Positions 12,801-25,028 of a stretch of 64,000 nt of DNA are shown one piece after another. The position numbers were made by a program, and so were the translations under genes. This DNA comes from Acheta domesticus. Lineage: Eukaryota > Arthropoda > Insecta > Orthoptera > Gryllidae. The stretch is taken from positions 210,164,731 to 210,228,730 of the forward strand of contig JAHLJT010000631.1 of the NCBI GenBank assembly GCA_031308135.1. Direction: 5' to 3'. The notes beneath the pieces are model-generated. The model worked only from the letters and a program-made list of their open reading frames with translations. It was not told the DNA's origin and did not search any database. How positions within the stretch are numbered: the stretch's first letter is position 1; the number at the start of each line of letters is the position of its first letter.

Positions 12801-15800
12801 GTCAATAAAATTATCAAAAATTATATTTACCAAAATAAAATAAATATCCTGGCAACGAAGTTACTACTAACGTAACAAAAAAGGTTAGATTATAGTTATT
12901 TTAGTTATTTAGTTAGGATACCTATTTCGAGTTAACATTTCCTATCTACGGATTATAATAATTTTATAATATGTCTCTTAATAATTATTTAGAGACAAAT
13001 GTAAGTACGGATAAAGTGAAGTCTAACAAGCCTGAAAAAGGCATAGCAAAAACTCTTTAGTAAGCAAAATAAATTTTTAAAAAATGCTTATGCTGTTTCT
13101 AAATTACAAAAACGAGCTTTGCCAGGTGATAAACATGGGTAGGGCAAAGGAAGAACAAAAAAATATTGCGCACGGTCGGGGGCCCGTTTGCGGTGGTACT
13201 TCTCCGGCAAAGCATTGATCGGAGAAACCACGGAAAACTACAGATCATATCACCCGGCTGCTAGAATTCTCCCCAAACAACGGTTGAATTCAATCTAGCT
13301 ATCTAGTGTCGAAAATCCTGCCACCGTCGGAAGTCGAACCCAAGGACCTTCCGGTCAGTGTCTACTCAGCAGTACAATCATGACACCCTCCATCCCCTGA
13401 GAATAGTTCACAGCAAACTCGCAAGCGAAAGAAGCCGCACCTGGTCGTCGGCGTACTGGAAGGTGACGTTGGCGAGCAGCGGCGACGCCACGCGCCGGTA
13501 GAAGTTGCGCAGCTGCAGCGCAGCGTCCGCCGCCTCGTAGATCTTGCGCGCGAAGCCCTTGCCGCGCAGCGACACCCTCTTGAGGAAGGCGAAGTCTGCG
13601 CCGTGGCCGAAGGCGAGGCTGTAGAGCGGCGCGGGGGCGGCCGAGGCGTTGGCGGCGGCGGCCACCGCGGCCTCGATCTCCTCGTGGCTGCTGTTGGGGC
13701 CGTTGGGCTCGCCGTCCGTCAGGAAGAAGACGAGCGGCTGGCGCGCGGCGCCGGGCCGCGCCACGCCCCCGGCCCCGCCCACCGCGCCCTGCGCCCGGCC
13801 CTCGCGCACCGCCGCGAACGCCGCCTGCAGCGCGTGGTACATGTGCGTCGCTGCAACAGAGCGCCGCAACAATCACATAGCGAGCACGGAAAGTGAGTCT
13901 TTGGCGGACGAATGTTTGACGGACGAGGCGACGGCAGACGCCGGGTCGGCCATTTTGAAAAAGAGTACGCCGAACCAACTTTCGAACGAGTTGCGAACGT
14001 TGTTGTTTTCTTTTTAATTTAATTTTTATTATTTAATATGAATCTGTGGAAACGTACAAGTACATACTATTGGAATTATTGGGAGGATGCGGTCATGATG
14101 ATTCATGTCGCCTCAGTGTTTTGGACACTTTACAGTACGCTGTAGTTTTATGCGGGCATGATTTCTTTGCGGAACGCGTACGGCAAAACATACTTTGACG
14201 CACGCGTACTGCAAAGTAACACTTGTGGAGTTCTAGAAGCCACATTGCGCATGCTCGCGTTTTCTGAAATGCCGGAGTCTTTCTTCAAAAGGAAGCGTGT
14301 AAATCAGATCTTAGCCATTCTTTTACTAGGTTGATTTGAGGGATACATTTCTCAGAAGTGTCTCCAGACCTCCGGGGATGAAGGCAATGCCTTCCTTTCC
14401 TGATCCATCATTTTGTGATAATTTTACTCAATTTATTAATTTGCCGTACACTGATCTCGTCACTTTCCGAAACTAGTAGTTCTAAACAGCATATGTTTTT
14501 TCGTATTATTGGTAACGGTTACGAAATCTCTTGAAAAACCCAAACAGTATGCCTAAAAATAACGAAAAAACTGCTTCTAATTTAACAAAAAATGTTTATG
14601 AAATGATTTAAAGCTCAGATATTGAGTAATAGATTGCACTGAAATAGATATGTGGAGGTGTTTGAAGAAAAATGAACAATGTCACCATATAAATCAAAAT
14701 TATGCGGAAAATGCTCATAATTAAAAAAACAGTAGGGTCTAACTGTCATTATTTAAAGATCTGGATTTGAAGAACAGCTTTAATTAAGAAAAAATCTCCA
14801 ACTGATGTAGTTACAGAGAAAATTTTAACCATTGTAACTTTCGAGAATTTTAATGAAAATCTGACCTGGCGTTTTATAAGCGTACTTTAACGTCAAAATC
14901 TCCACATCGAATTTTTGCAGCATTTCTTAACTTTGTATATACTTCGTAGAGGAGAAAGAAAAACGATTATTTATCTGGAAATACTCTCTTCTTCCGAAAA
15001 ATTATAGTTTTGAAACCTGTAAAGCTGCTTTGGTACATACGAGGGTTGTACCAAAAGTAAGGTTCCCAATGAGCTACAGCCTCGAGGGAAGGTGCTAGGC
15101 TAAATCCGACAACAGTGCCGGGAGCAGTAGTTCCCCCACTGTCGAGCTCGCCCATCCGCGATTCGCTACGTCGGTCAGTGTTGGCTTGGCAGCCGTCAGA
15201 GATGGAAGTGTCGATCGCCGCTCCCGCCGAGTGTGAGGTTTGAGCAGTAATCCGGTTTCTCAACGCAAGGAAGTTACCGCAATTCACAATCGACGGAGAG
15301 GACGACTGACGGAGGGAGTAGTGCTTCTTCACGACAACGCTCGACCCCACGTCGCTCGTCCAACACAAGAGCTTATGAAGAAATTTGGGTGAACCGTTAT
15401 GCCCCATCCCCCGTACAAGCCGGACATAGCTCCCAGCGATTATCACCTCGTCCCCAAGTCCGGGAAGAGGTCACAGGCTTTCTCAACGGATTGGCGGGAG
15501 ACCTCTCCGAGTTGTGAATACAAAAGCTGGAGCACCGTCTTCAAAACTGTGTCGAAAAAATGGAGACTGCGTTGAAAAATAGACAACAACGATGTATAAA
15601 TTAATAACAATAAATAATGTTTTCTATTTGTAAAAAATATGGGAACCTTACTTTTGGTACAACCCTCGTATTTAGTCTATTATTGAACACTCATCCTGAA
15701 ATGGATTCATTTGAAGAACGCACGATGAATTTCAGAGGATTTCAAGGCGTTCCTTTCTTTACGATGTCTGGAGTATTAAAACGAGTCTTAGCAGTCTGAG

Positions 15801-18800
15801 CTAGATAATTTTCGGCTCAGGGCAATGCTGAAACAAAGGCCCGCCTCTCCCTCCCGGAAAAAATAAAAATGTGAAAGTTGTATCATCAGTTTCTGGAAAT
15901 ACATTTTAAATAATAGTTTCAAGTAAAAGTATTTAGCGATCAGATGATACAATTTCCACGGTGAGTTTAAAACTCTAAAATCATTTATTACGTTGTTCCT
16001 AATTTTTTTATGAAATGTCAGATTACTGTACCGCGATATATAAAATTACGATATAACGATTTTCTCTAGTTCTAATTTCTTTTTCAATTGTTTACTATTT
16101 TTTCCCATCAGTCCCAGCTTCGGGTCCCATGACTTGCAGGGCCCCGGGCGATAGCCCGGACTGCCCGTGCGTAGCGCCGGCACTGAGTCCCAGTCCTAGC
16201 GGGTTGCCCATGTCTAGAGTCGGCATTAAGTCCTAGCGGGTTGCCCATGCCTAGCGCCGGATCTGAGTCCTAGTCCTAGCGGGTTGCCCATGTCTAATGT
16301 CGGCATTAAGTCCTAGTCGTAGCGGGTTGCCCATGCCTAGCGCCGGCACTGAGTCCTAGTCCTAGCGGGTTGCCCATGTCTAGTGTCGGCATTAAGTCCT
16401 AGTCGTAGCGGGTTGCCCATGCCTAGCGTCGGCACTGAGTCCTAGTCCTAGCGGGTTGCCCATGTCTAGTGTCGGCATTAAGTCCTAGTCGTAGCGGGTT
16501 GCCCATGCCTAGCGCCAGCACTGAGTCCTAGTCCTAGCGGGTTGCCCATGTCTAATGTCGGCATTAAGTCCTAGTCGTAGCGGGTTGCCCATGCCTAGCG
16601 CCGGCACTGAGTCCTAGTCCTAGCGGGTTGCCCATGTCTAGTGTCGGCATTAAGTCCTAGTCGTAGCGGGTTGCCCATGCCTAGCGCCGGCACTGAGTCC
16701 TAGTCCTAGCGGGTTGCCCATGTCTAATGTCGGCATTAAGTCCTAGTCGTAGCGGGTTGCCCATGCCTAGCGCCGGCACTGAGTCCTAGTCCTAGCGGGT
16801 TGCCCATGTCTAGTGTCGGCATTTAGTCCTAGTCGTAGCGGGTTGCCCATGCCTAGCGCCGGCACTGAGTCCTAGTCCTAGCGGGTTGCCCATGTCTAAT
16901 GTCGGCATTAAGTCCTAGTCGTAGCGGGTTGCCCATGCCTAGCGCCGGCACTGAGTCCTAGTCCTAGCGGGTTGCCCATGTCTAGTGTCGGCATTAAGTC
17001 CTAGTCGTAGCGGGTTGCCCATGCCTAGCGCCGGCACTGAGTCCTAGTCCTAGCGGGTTGCCCATGTCTAATGTCGGCATTAAGTCCTAGTCGTAGCGGG
17101 TTGCCCATGCCTAGCGCCGGCACTGAGTCCTAGTCCTAGCGGGTTGCCCATGTCTAGTGTCGGCATTTAGTCCTAGTCGTAGCGGGTTGCCCATGCCTAG
17201 CGCCGGCACTGAGTCCTAGTCCTAGCGGGTTGCCCATGTCTAATGTCGGCATTAAGTCCTAGTCGTAGCGGGTTGCCCATGCCTAGCGCCGGCATTAAGT
17301 CCTAGTCGTAGCGGGTTGCCCATGCCTAGCGTCGGCACTGAGTCCTAGTCCTAGCGGGTTGCCCATGCCTAGCGCCGGCACTGAGTCCTAGTCCTAGCGG
17401 GTTGCCCATGTCTAATGTCGGCATTAAGTCCTAGTCGTAGCGGGTTGCCCATGCCTAGCGCCGGCACTGAGTCCTAGTCCTAGCGGGTTGCCCATGTCTA
17501 GTGTCGGCATTTAGTCCTAGTCGTAGCGGTTTGCCCATGCCTAGCGCCGGCACTGAGTCCTAGTCCTAGCGGGTTGCCCATGTCCAGTGTCGGCACTAAG
17601 TCCTAGTCGTAGCGGGTTGCCCATGCCTAGCGTCGGCACTGAGTCCTAGTCCTAGCGGGTTGCCCATGTCTAGTGTCGGCATTAAGTCCTAGTCGTAGCG
17701 GGTTGCCCATGCCTAGCGCCAGCACTGAGTCCTAGTCCTAGCGGGTTGCCCATGTCTAATGTCGGCATTAAGTCCTAGTCGTAGCGGGTTGCCCATGCCT
17801 AGCGCCGGCACTGAGTCCTAGTCCTAGCGGGTTGACCATGTCTAGTGTCGGCATTAAGTCCTAGTCGTAGCGGGTTGCCCATGCCTAGCGCCGGCACTGA
17901 GTCCTAGTCCTAGCGGGTTGCCCATGTCTAGTGTCGGCATTAAGTCCTAGTCGTAGCGGCTTGCCCATGCCTAGCGCCGGCACTGAGTCCTAGTCCTAGC
18001 GGGTTGCCCATGTCTAATGTCGGCATTAAGTCCTAGTCGTAGCGGGTTGCCCATGCCTAGCGCCGGCACTGAGTCCTAGTCCTAGCGGGTTGCCCATGTC
18101 TAATGTCGGCATTAAGTCCTAGTCGTAGCGGGTTGCCCATGCCTAGCGCCGGCACTGAGTCCTAGTGTCTAGCGGATTGCCCATGTCTAATGTCGGCATC
18201 AAGTCCTAGTCGTAGCGGGTTGCCCATGCCTAGCGCCGGCACTGTGTCCTAGTCCTAGCGGGTTGCCCATGTCTAATGTCGGCATTAAGTCCTAGTCGTA
18301 GCGGGTTGCCCATGCCTAGCGCCGGCACTGAGTCCTAGTCCTAGCGGGTTGCCCATGTCTAATGTCAGCATTAAGTCCTAGTCGTAGCGGGTTGCCCATG
18401 CCTAGCCCCGGCACTGAGTCCTAGTCCTAGCGGGTTGCCCATGTCTAATGTCAGCATTAAGTCCTAGTCGTAGTGGGTTGCTGATAGATGACATTATCTC
18501 ACAATTTGTTTATTACACTGCAGATCGTAGCAACGGGGACAGCATCTCCAGGTATTGTTGTGTTCCTGCGAAAAAATTAAATGATAACGCTGGTTGCTAT
18601 GTATGATTATTAGATGGAAATATACGTTCATGTATTCGTAAGAAATAAAGTCTGTTCATCTACAAAAGTGTAACAGTCGATATTCTTAACAACTGGTAGC
18701 AGAGCGTGGTTTGATATTAACTGGACAATGGCCGAAGTAAGTAATATGTCCTTTGGGAAAATCGAAATCCTCAACAACACAACAATACCTGGAGATGCTG

Positions 18801-21800
18801 TCCCCGTTGCTACGATCTGCAATGTAATAAACAAATTGTGAGATAATGTCATCTATCATTCCCCCCTTTTCGTTCGTAGATCGTTTATCTTATTAATTTA
18901 CGAACGAATCATTCTTGAAGATTGTTTCTCCATCATACCAGATTAAGAGATTTTATGTGTTTGGATAGTGTGTTTTTATCAAGGTGCTTAGTAAGGATAA
19001 TGTCCTTTGGGAAAATCGAAATCCTCAACAACACGAATTATACGTTGTGGAGCATGCGAATGAAAACCCTGATAAAATCACGTCATTTATATACCGAAAT
19101 AATCGAAGAGGAAGAACCGAAGAAAATTCCCGGAGACGAGGTAAGCGAAGCACGATGGAAAGAGTGGGAATTTAAAAATGACGAAGTGATGGGCCTGTTA
19201 GTCATGACGTTGTCGAACGAACAACTTCTCGCTTGCCGGGGAATAACAAAAGCTAGAGATTTGTGGAATGCTTTGCAGAGAAGACACGAGGGACAGGGGA
19301 GATATAAAATAACCACTCTGAAAGCTAAATTGGCAAAATTGGTAAAGGGAGACAACGAACTTATTGGGGATTACTTGATTCGAGCAATGGGCATCGCTTG
19401 TGAAATTAATGAATTAGGCGTCAATGTAGAAGACAGTGAATTGATTTATCACGTGCTAAACGGATTACCTAAGTCGTATAGCGAAATTACGACGGCTTTA
19501 TTGACAAATTCGGAAACCAGTTTTGAAACGATGCGGGAACATTTGATAAATTACGAGAAGAAATATTTAAAATCTTCAACGATCAAAGATACGATTGCAT
19601 ACAGAGTTACAGACGCGCAAGATGACTTGTTTTGTATGCGGGAAGATGGGACACAAGGCGAAAGATTGCTGGCACAGGAAAGGTGTAGCAACTTGTATTC
19701 AAGACAGTGAGCGAGGGAATTACTACAAAACGAAGAAAGCGAATAAAGAATATTCAGGAAGCAAGAATCTATTGAATAACAAAGGAAGATATTATAATTC
19801 TGATTATGGTGGGAAATTCAATACTAACAACAGAAGAGAGTTCGCGATGATTGCGAAGAAAGATGACGTGAAAGAGTATGCGGAAGACGAAAAGGAGATT
19901 TCGTGGTTGCTAGATTCGGGATGTAGTGTTCACATGACTTCTCATAATGAAATATTGAGAGATCAAAAACCAGCGACCGTCGAAATAACTACTGCCGAGT
20001 CAGGAAGAAAACTCATTTCTGAAATGGAAGGGCGTGTTAGTGGCTCCTGCATTACTAACGAAGGGACTGTCACTAAAGTAAATATGGAACGCGTCCTATT
20101 TGTTCCAAACTTGGAAACCAATCTACTTTCTGTTCCGAACATTGTTAGTAAAGGAAAGAAGATAGTTTTGGACAACACCGGAGCGAAAATCTACGACACA
20201 AAGCATGGTATGTTGATCGCGAATGGATCGTTCGATGGAGAAAATTTCATTTTTAATATGCAAATCGACAATATCAAATCTGGAAAATGTGAGGAAAAGA
20301 GAAAAGGTGATGATAAAGAAGAAACAAGAACGAGTGTTATCGAAACCTGTTTTAAATCGAAAGCAAGGGTGGAAAATCTATGGCATACGAGGCTGTGTCA
20401 TATCAATTACAATTATATAGCTGTAATGAAAAACAAAGGATTAGTTCGCGGACTGGAGAACGCTGTGATTCAAGATAATTCTTGTGATCAGTGCTTACGC
20501 GGTAAGTTTACGCGGTTGCCTTTTACGAACATATCGCAGAGAACTTCGAATGATGTATTGTCAAGGTTATTTGTCGACTTATGTGGACCTATCGCGTCAC
20601 CATCCTTAGGAGGTAGTAGATATATGTTGACCATAGTTGACGACTACAGTCGTAGATATTTTGCAGAATTTTTAAAAAAGAAGGAGGAATGTTCTAGTAA
20701 AATTATAGAATTCATCAATCGTAGGGAAAATGAAACGAACCGAAAAGTTAAATACATTCGCAGTGACAATGGAAGCGAGTTCGTGAATCCCGTTTGACAG
20801 ATTTTTACAAAACCAAAGGAATCAAAAGTGAACTTACCACATTCTACACGCCGCAAAGCAACGGAGTAGCCGAACCCGCGAATAGAACCATTATTGATGC
20901 AAAGAGAACTATGCTCTTGGAGTCTGGGTTGCCTATGGCATTCTGGGCGGAAGCCGCTAGAACCACGGTATATGCCTATAATGTAAGTCCTACCTCAGGC
21001 GATAAGAAAAAAGTTCCACTAGAATATTGGACGGGATTTAAACCAAATGTGGCACATTTCAGAGTTTTCGGGGCAAAAGTGTTTTTTGCTAACATGCAGA
21101 AAAATAAGCAGAAATTTAGTCCACGAGCAGAACAAGGCGTATTTGTAGGCTATTCACGTTGTTGGAAAGCTTCCAGAATATACAGCCTGAATCAACGAAC
21201 AATTCTGAAATCACGAGACGTGATTTTTAAGGAGGAAGAAAGAGGATACGCAGATTCTTCGAACATTCAGGAAGTATTGGAATGGAGTTATAGCACAACT
21301 CAAGATCTTGAGAAGAATAACATAACGTCATTGCAAGAGAAAACGTCAGAAGAAGGAGTATATGTACCTGTATTGATGAACAATAATTATCTGAAGAAGA
21401 AGAGTCTCACGAATGAGGATACTCTCGAAGATGCTGAACAACGATCTTCCTTTAAAGGAGCGAAAGAATCTGGGACGGAAGAGGAAGCGTCAAACGAAAA
21501 TGATATGATACATTATCGTTCTTCCATACGGAACGTAGAAGAGATTACTCCGAGAAGATCGACAAGAATGAAAATTCCTACTAAGAGGTACCAAGCGGTA
21601 GTTGCGTGTGAAAGGAATTCGCCTAACGAAGAAACCCCGAAGACTTATGCTGAGGCGGTGACCTCGAAAGAAAGGGAAAATTGGAGAAAAGCCATTTCAC
21701 ATGGATCTCGACAGACCTGTGGGATGGATTACATCTCCGCGTACAGTCCTGTAATGAAAATGAATACGTTCAGAACGATTTTATCGATTGCGGCAATTAA

Positions 21801-24800
21801 CAAATATGTAATACGATACATTGACGTAGAAACAGCGTATCTAAATGGTGAAATGGAACGTGATGTGTACATGAAAATACCGGACGGAATAAACATTCAT
21901 GAAAACAAGATCTTGAAGCTGAAGAAGAGTTTATATGGTCTTCCAGAAGCTGGTAGGTGCTGGTATAAAAAATTGTGTAGTATCTTGACAGAGTGCGGTC
22001 TTACTGCTTGCGAGAGTGATCCGTGCGTATTCACGAATCGGGATCCTAACAGATTTGTAGGAATAAGCTTCTACGTTGATGACTGCTTAATAATTGGACA
22101 AGATCACGATGTGATCAAAGATTTAATCTGCAAACTGAAGAAGAAACTCACTATCAAGGAAATGGACGGCAAAAATAATGAAAGTTTTTTAGGTATTAGA
22201 GTTACGAAAAGTTCGGAGGGATATGTCTTAGATCAAACCGAGTACATAAATCAGATACTGAATAAGTTCAATATGGAAGCATGTAATCCTGTGAGTACTC
22301 CAGGAGTGGTGGGATGTAACTATGACGACTATGAAGGTTCGGAAAATGTAAACGTAAAATTGTATCAAGAACTTCTAGGTTGTTTAAACTACCTGGTGAC
22401 AGCTACTCGCCCAGACATAGCTTATTCATACAGCACCTTATCACAGTACTCGCAAAACCCTAGGAATTTGCACTGGCAAAGTCTAAAAAGAGTCTTAAGA
22501 TATTTAAAAGGAACAGCAGATTTGAAATTAAAAATCAGCGGCTCGTCTGATGATGTGTTGCGATTGAGTTCAGACGCAAGCTGGAACACGACCAGAGACA
22601 GCAAGGCCTTTGCGGGATATGTTGTCAAACTTGGTGGGTCTTTAATAGGATGGAAATGTAAAAAACAAAGGATAGTGGCGATGTCGACCATGGAGGCAGA
22701 GCTGGTAGCTATCGAGGATGCGATATGCGAACAAAGATGGGTTACGACCTTATTAGAAGATTTGGGGTTTGAGAGTCTAGCACGACGTCCTATTGTGATA
22801 TATACTGATAGTAAAGCAGTATTAGATTGGTCTAAGGATTTCAAGATAACGAATAGAAATAAGCACATGGTTCGAAGACTTAACTTCGTGAAAGAAAGTC
22901 TATTAAACAACGAAGTAATGCTAGAACATGTGAAGTCACAAGATATGGAGGCAGATATCCTTACTAAGCACCTTGATAAAAACACACTATCCAAACACAT
23001 AAAATCTCTTAATCTGGTATGATGGAGAAACAATCTTCAAGAATGATTCGTTCGTAAATTAATAAGATAAACGATCTACGAACGAAAAGAGGGTAATGAT
23101 AGATGACATTATCTCACAATTTGTTTATTACATTGCAGATCGTAGCAACGGGGACAGCATCTCCAGGTATTGTTGTGTTTGTGCGAAAAAATAAAATGAT
23201 AACGCTGGTTGCTATGTATGATTATTAGATGGAAATATACGTTCATGTATTCGTAAGAAATAAAGTCTGTTCATCTACAAAAGTGTAACAGTCGATATTC
23301 TTAACAGTTGCCCATGCCTAGCGCCGGCACTGAGTCCTAGTCCTAGCGGGTTGCCCATGTCTAGTGTCGGCATTAAGTCCTAGTCGTAGCGGGTTGCCCA
23401 TGCCTAGCGCCGGCACTGAGTCCTAGTCCTAGCGGGTTGCCCATGTCTAGTGTCGGCATTAAGTCCTAGTCGTAGCGGGTTGCCCATGCCTAGCGCCGGC
23501 ACTGAGTCCTAGTCCTAGCGGGTTGCCCATGTCTAATGTCGGCATTAAGTCCTAGTCGTAGCGGGTTGCCCATGCCTAGCGCCGGCACTGAGTCCTAGTC
23601 CTAGCGGGTTGCCCATGTCTAGTGTCGGCATTAAGTCCTAGTCGTAGCGGGTTGCCCATGCCTAGCGCCGGCACTGAGTCCTAGTCCTAGCGGGTTGCCC
23701 ATGTCTAGTGTCGGCATTAAGTCCTAGTCGTAGCGGGTTGCCCATGCCTAGCGCCGGCACTGAGTCCTAGTCCTAGCGGGTTGCCCATGTCTAGTGTCGG
23801 CATTAAGTCCTAGTCGTAGCGGGTTGCCCATGCCTAGCGCCGGCACTGAGTCCTAGTCCTAGCGGGTTGCCCATGTCTAGTGTCGGCATTAAGTCCTAGT
23901 CGTAGCGGGTTGCCCATGCCTAGCGCTGGCACTGAGTCCTAGTCCTAGCGGGTTGCCCATGTCTAATGTCGGCATTAAGTCCTAGTCGTAGTGGGTTGCC
24001 CATGCCTAGCGCCGGCACCGAGTCCTAGTCCTAGCGGGTTGCCCATGTCTAATGTCGGCATTAAGTCCTAGTCGTAGCGGGTTGCCCATGCCTAGCGCCG
24101 GCACTGAGTCCTAGTCCTAGCGGGTTGCCCATGTCTAATGTCGGCATTAAGTCCTAGTCGTAGCGGGTTGCCCATGCCTAGCGCCGGCACTGAGTCCTAG
24201 TCAGCGGCCCCACCTCCAGAGGCGATGGTGTTGTTGATGGCGGCCACCGCGTCGTTGATGTTCTGCGCGCTGGCCGGGACAACTCCGTCCGCGAGGGCCT
24301 CGTCGCTGGAGAGGGGCTCCAGCCCGTCGGACGGCGTCCACAGCTGCGTCCCGGACGCGAACGTCAGCAGGGTGAACGTGTCGCTCGCTCGCAGCTCCGA
24401 CAGGATCGCTGCCATCGCCTCCTTTAGCTGCGCACGGTTAAAATCCGAAAGATAGAAAAAGGAATCAAAGCGACCTACAGAGAGCAAGCACCCCTTTCCC
24501 GTTCATTATTTTTGACGGAGACGGAACGAGAAATAATGAAAAAGCAAAGGGTGTAATCTTGAAACTTGGAAAGTCAATGAAAAAATACTACAAAGTTCGT
24601 TCGAAATTTCTAAAATAAAAATAACTGTAAATTTCAAACTCTCGCATATGTATTGTGTGTTGAAATATTTTATTCCATTCAGTACTCAATCCACATTTTG
24701 TTCGCCCAAAAAAGAATCAAAACAATTTTAAAGAAATACTCGAATTGTAAATTATAGCTATTTTTCTGCATGTAGCTTGTCATGTTTTTGTTTTGAGTGA

Positions 24801-24996
24801 GAAGGAATCATTTCAGCTCTATTTACCCTTGTGCGTGACAAAATTCTACACGGTCCTAACGAATTCCTGACCCAGTATAAGTTACGCTAAAGTTGCGTAA
24901 AAATGTAGTGTAATAAAGGCTAGAGCTGTGGATGCAATTAAAAAAGTTTATAACGTTCTTGCGGAGCTTTAGTTAGTTACATGGGATTGTATAGGC

Positions 24997-25028
<32 letters not shown>

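Larger units (their letters stand above)
18482..23306 (+). mobile_element. Ty1/copia-type LTR retrotransposon, rearranged and inactive
   Basis: 4825 bases bounded by two 210-bp LTRs with TG...CA ends and 5-bp duplications. It contains a tRNA primer site, gag, protease, integrase, reverse transcriptase and RNase H in copia order, and a purine tract before the 3' LTR. An inverted copy of its own 3' end sits inside the 5' end, and gag-pol carries frame breaks and a deletion. It is inserted in the satellite, antisense to the host gene. Confidence 0.95.

Noticed and set aside
22422..23033. 203-codon minus-strand open frame over the copia RNase H region
   Set aside because: It is antisense to a clear RNase H reading frame. 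Its N-terminus reappears at 18922 only because of the inverted duplication.
16168..24207. CRISPR array
   Set aside because: The repeats are contiguous 43-bp monomers with no unique spacers, in a eukaryotic intron.
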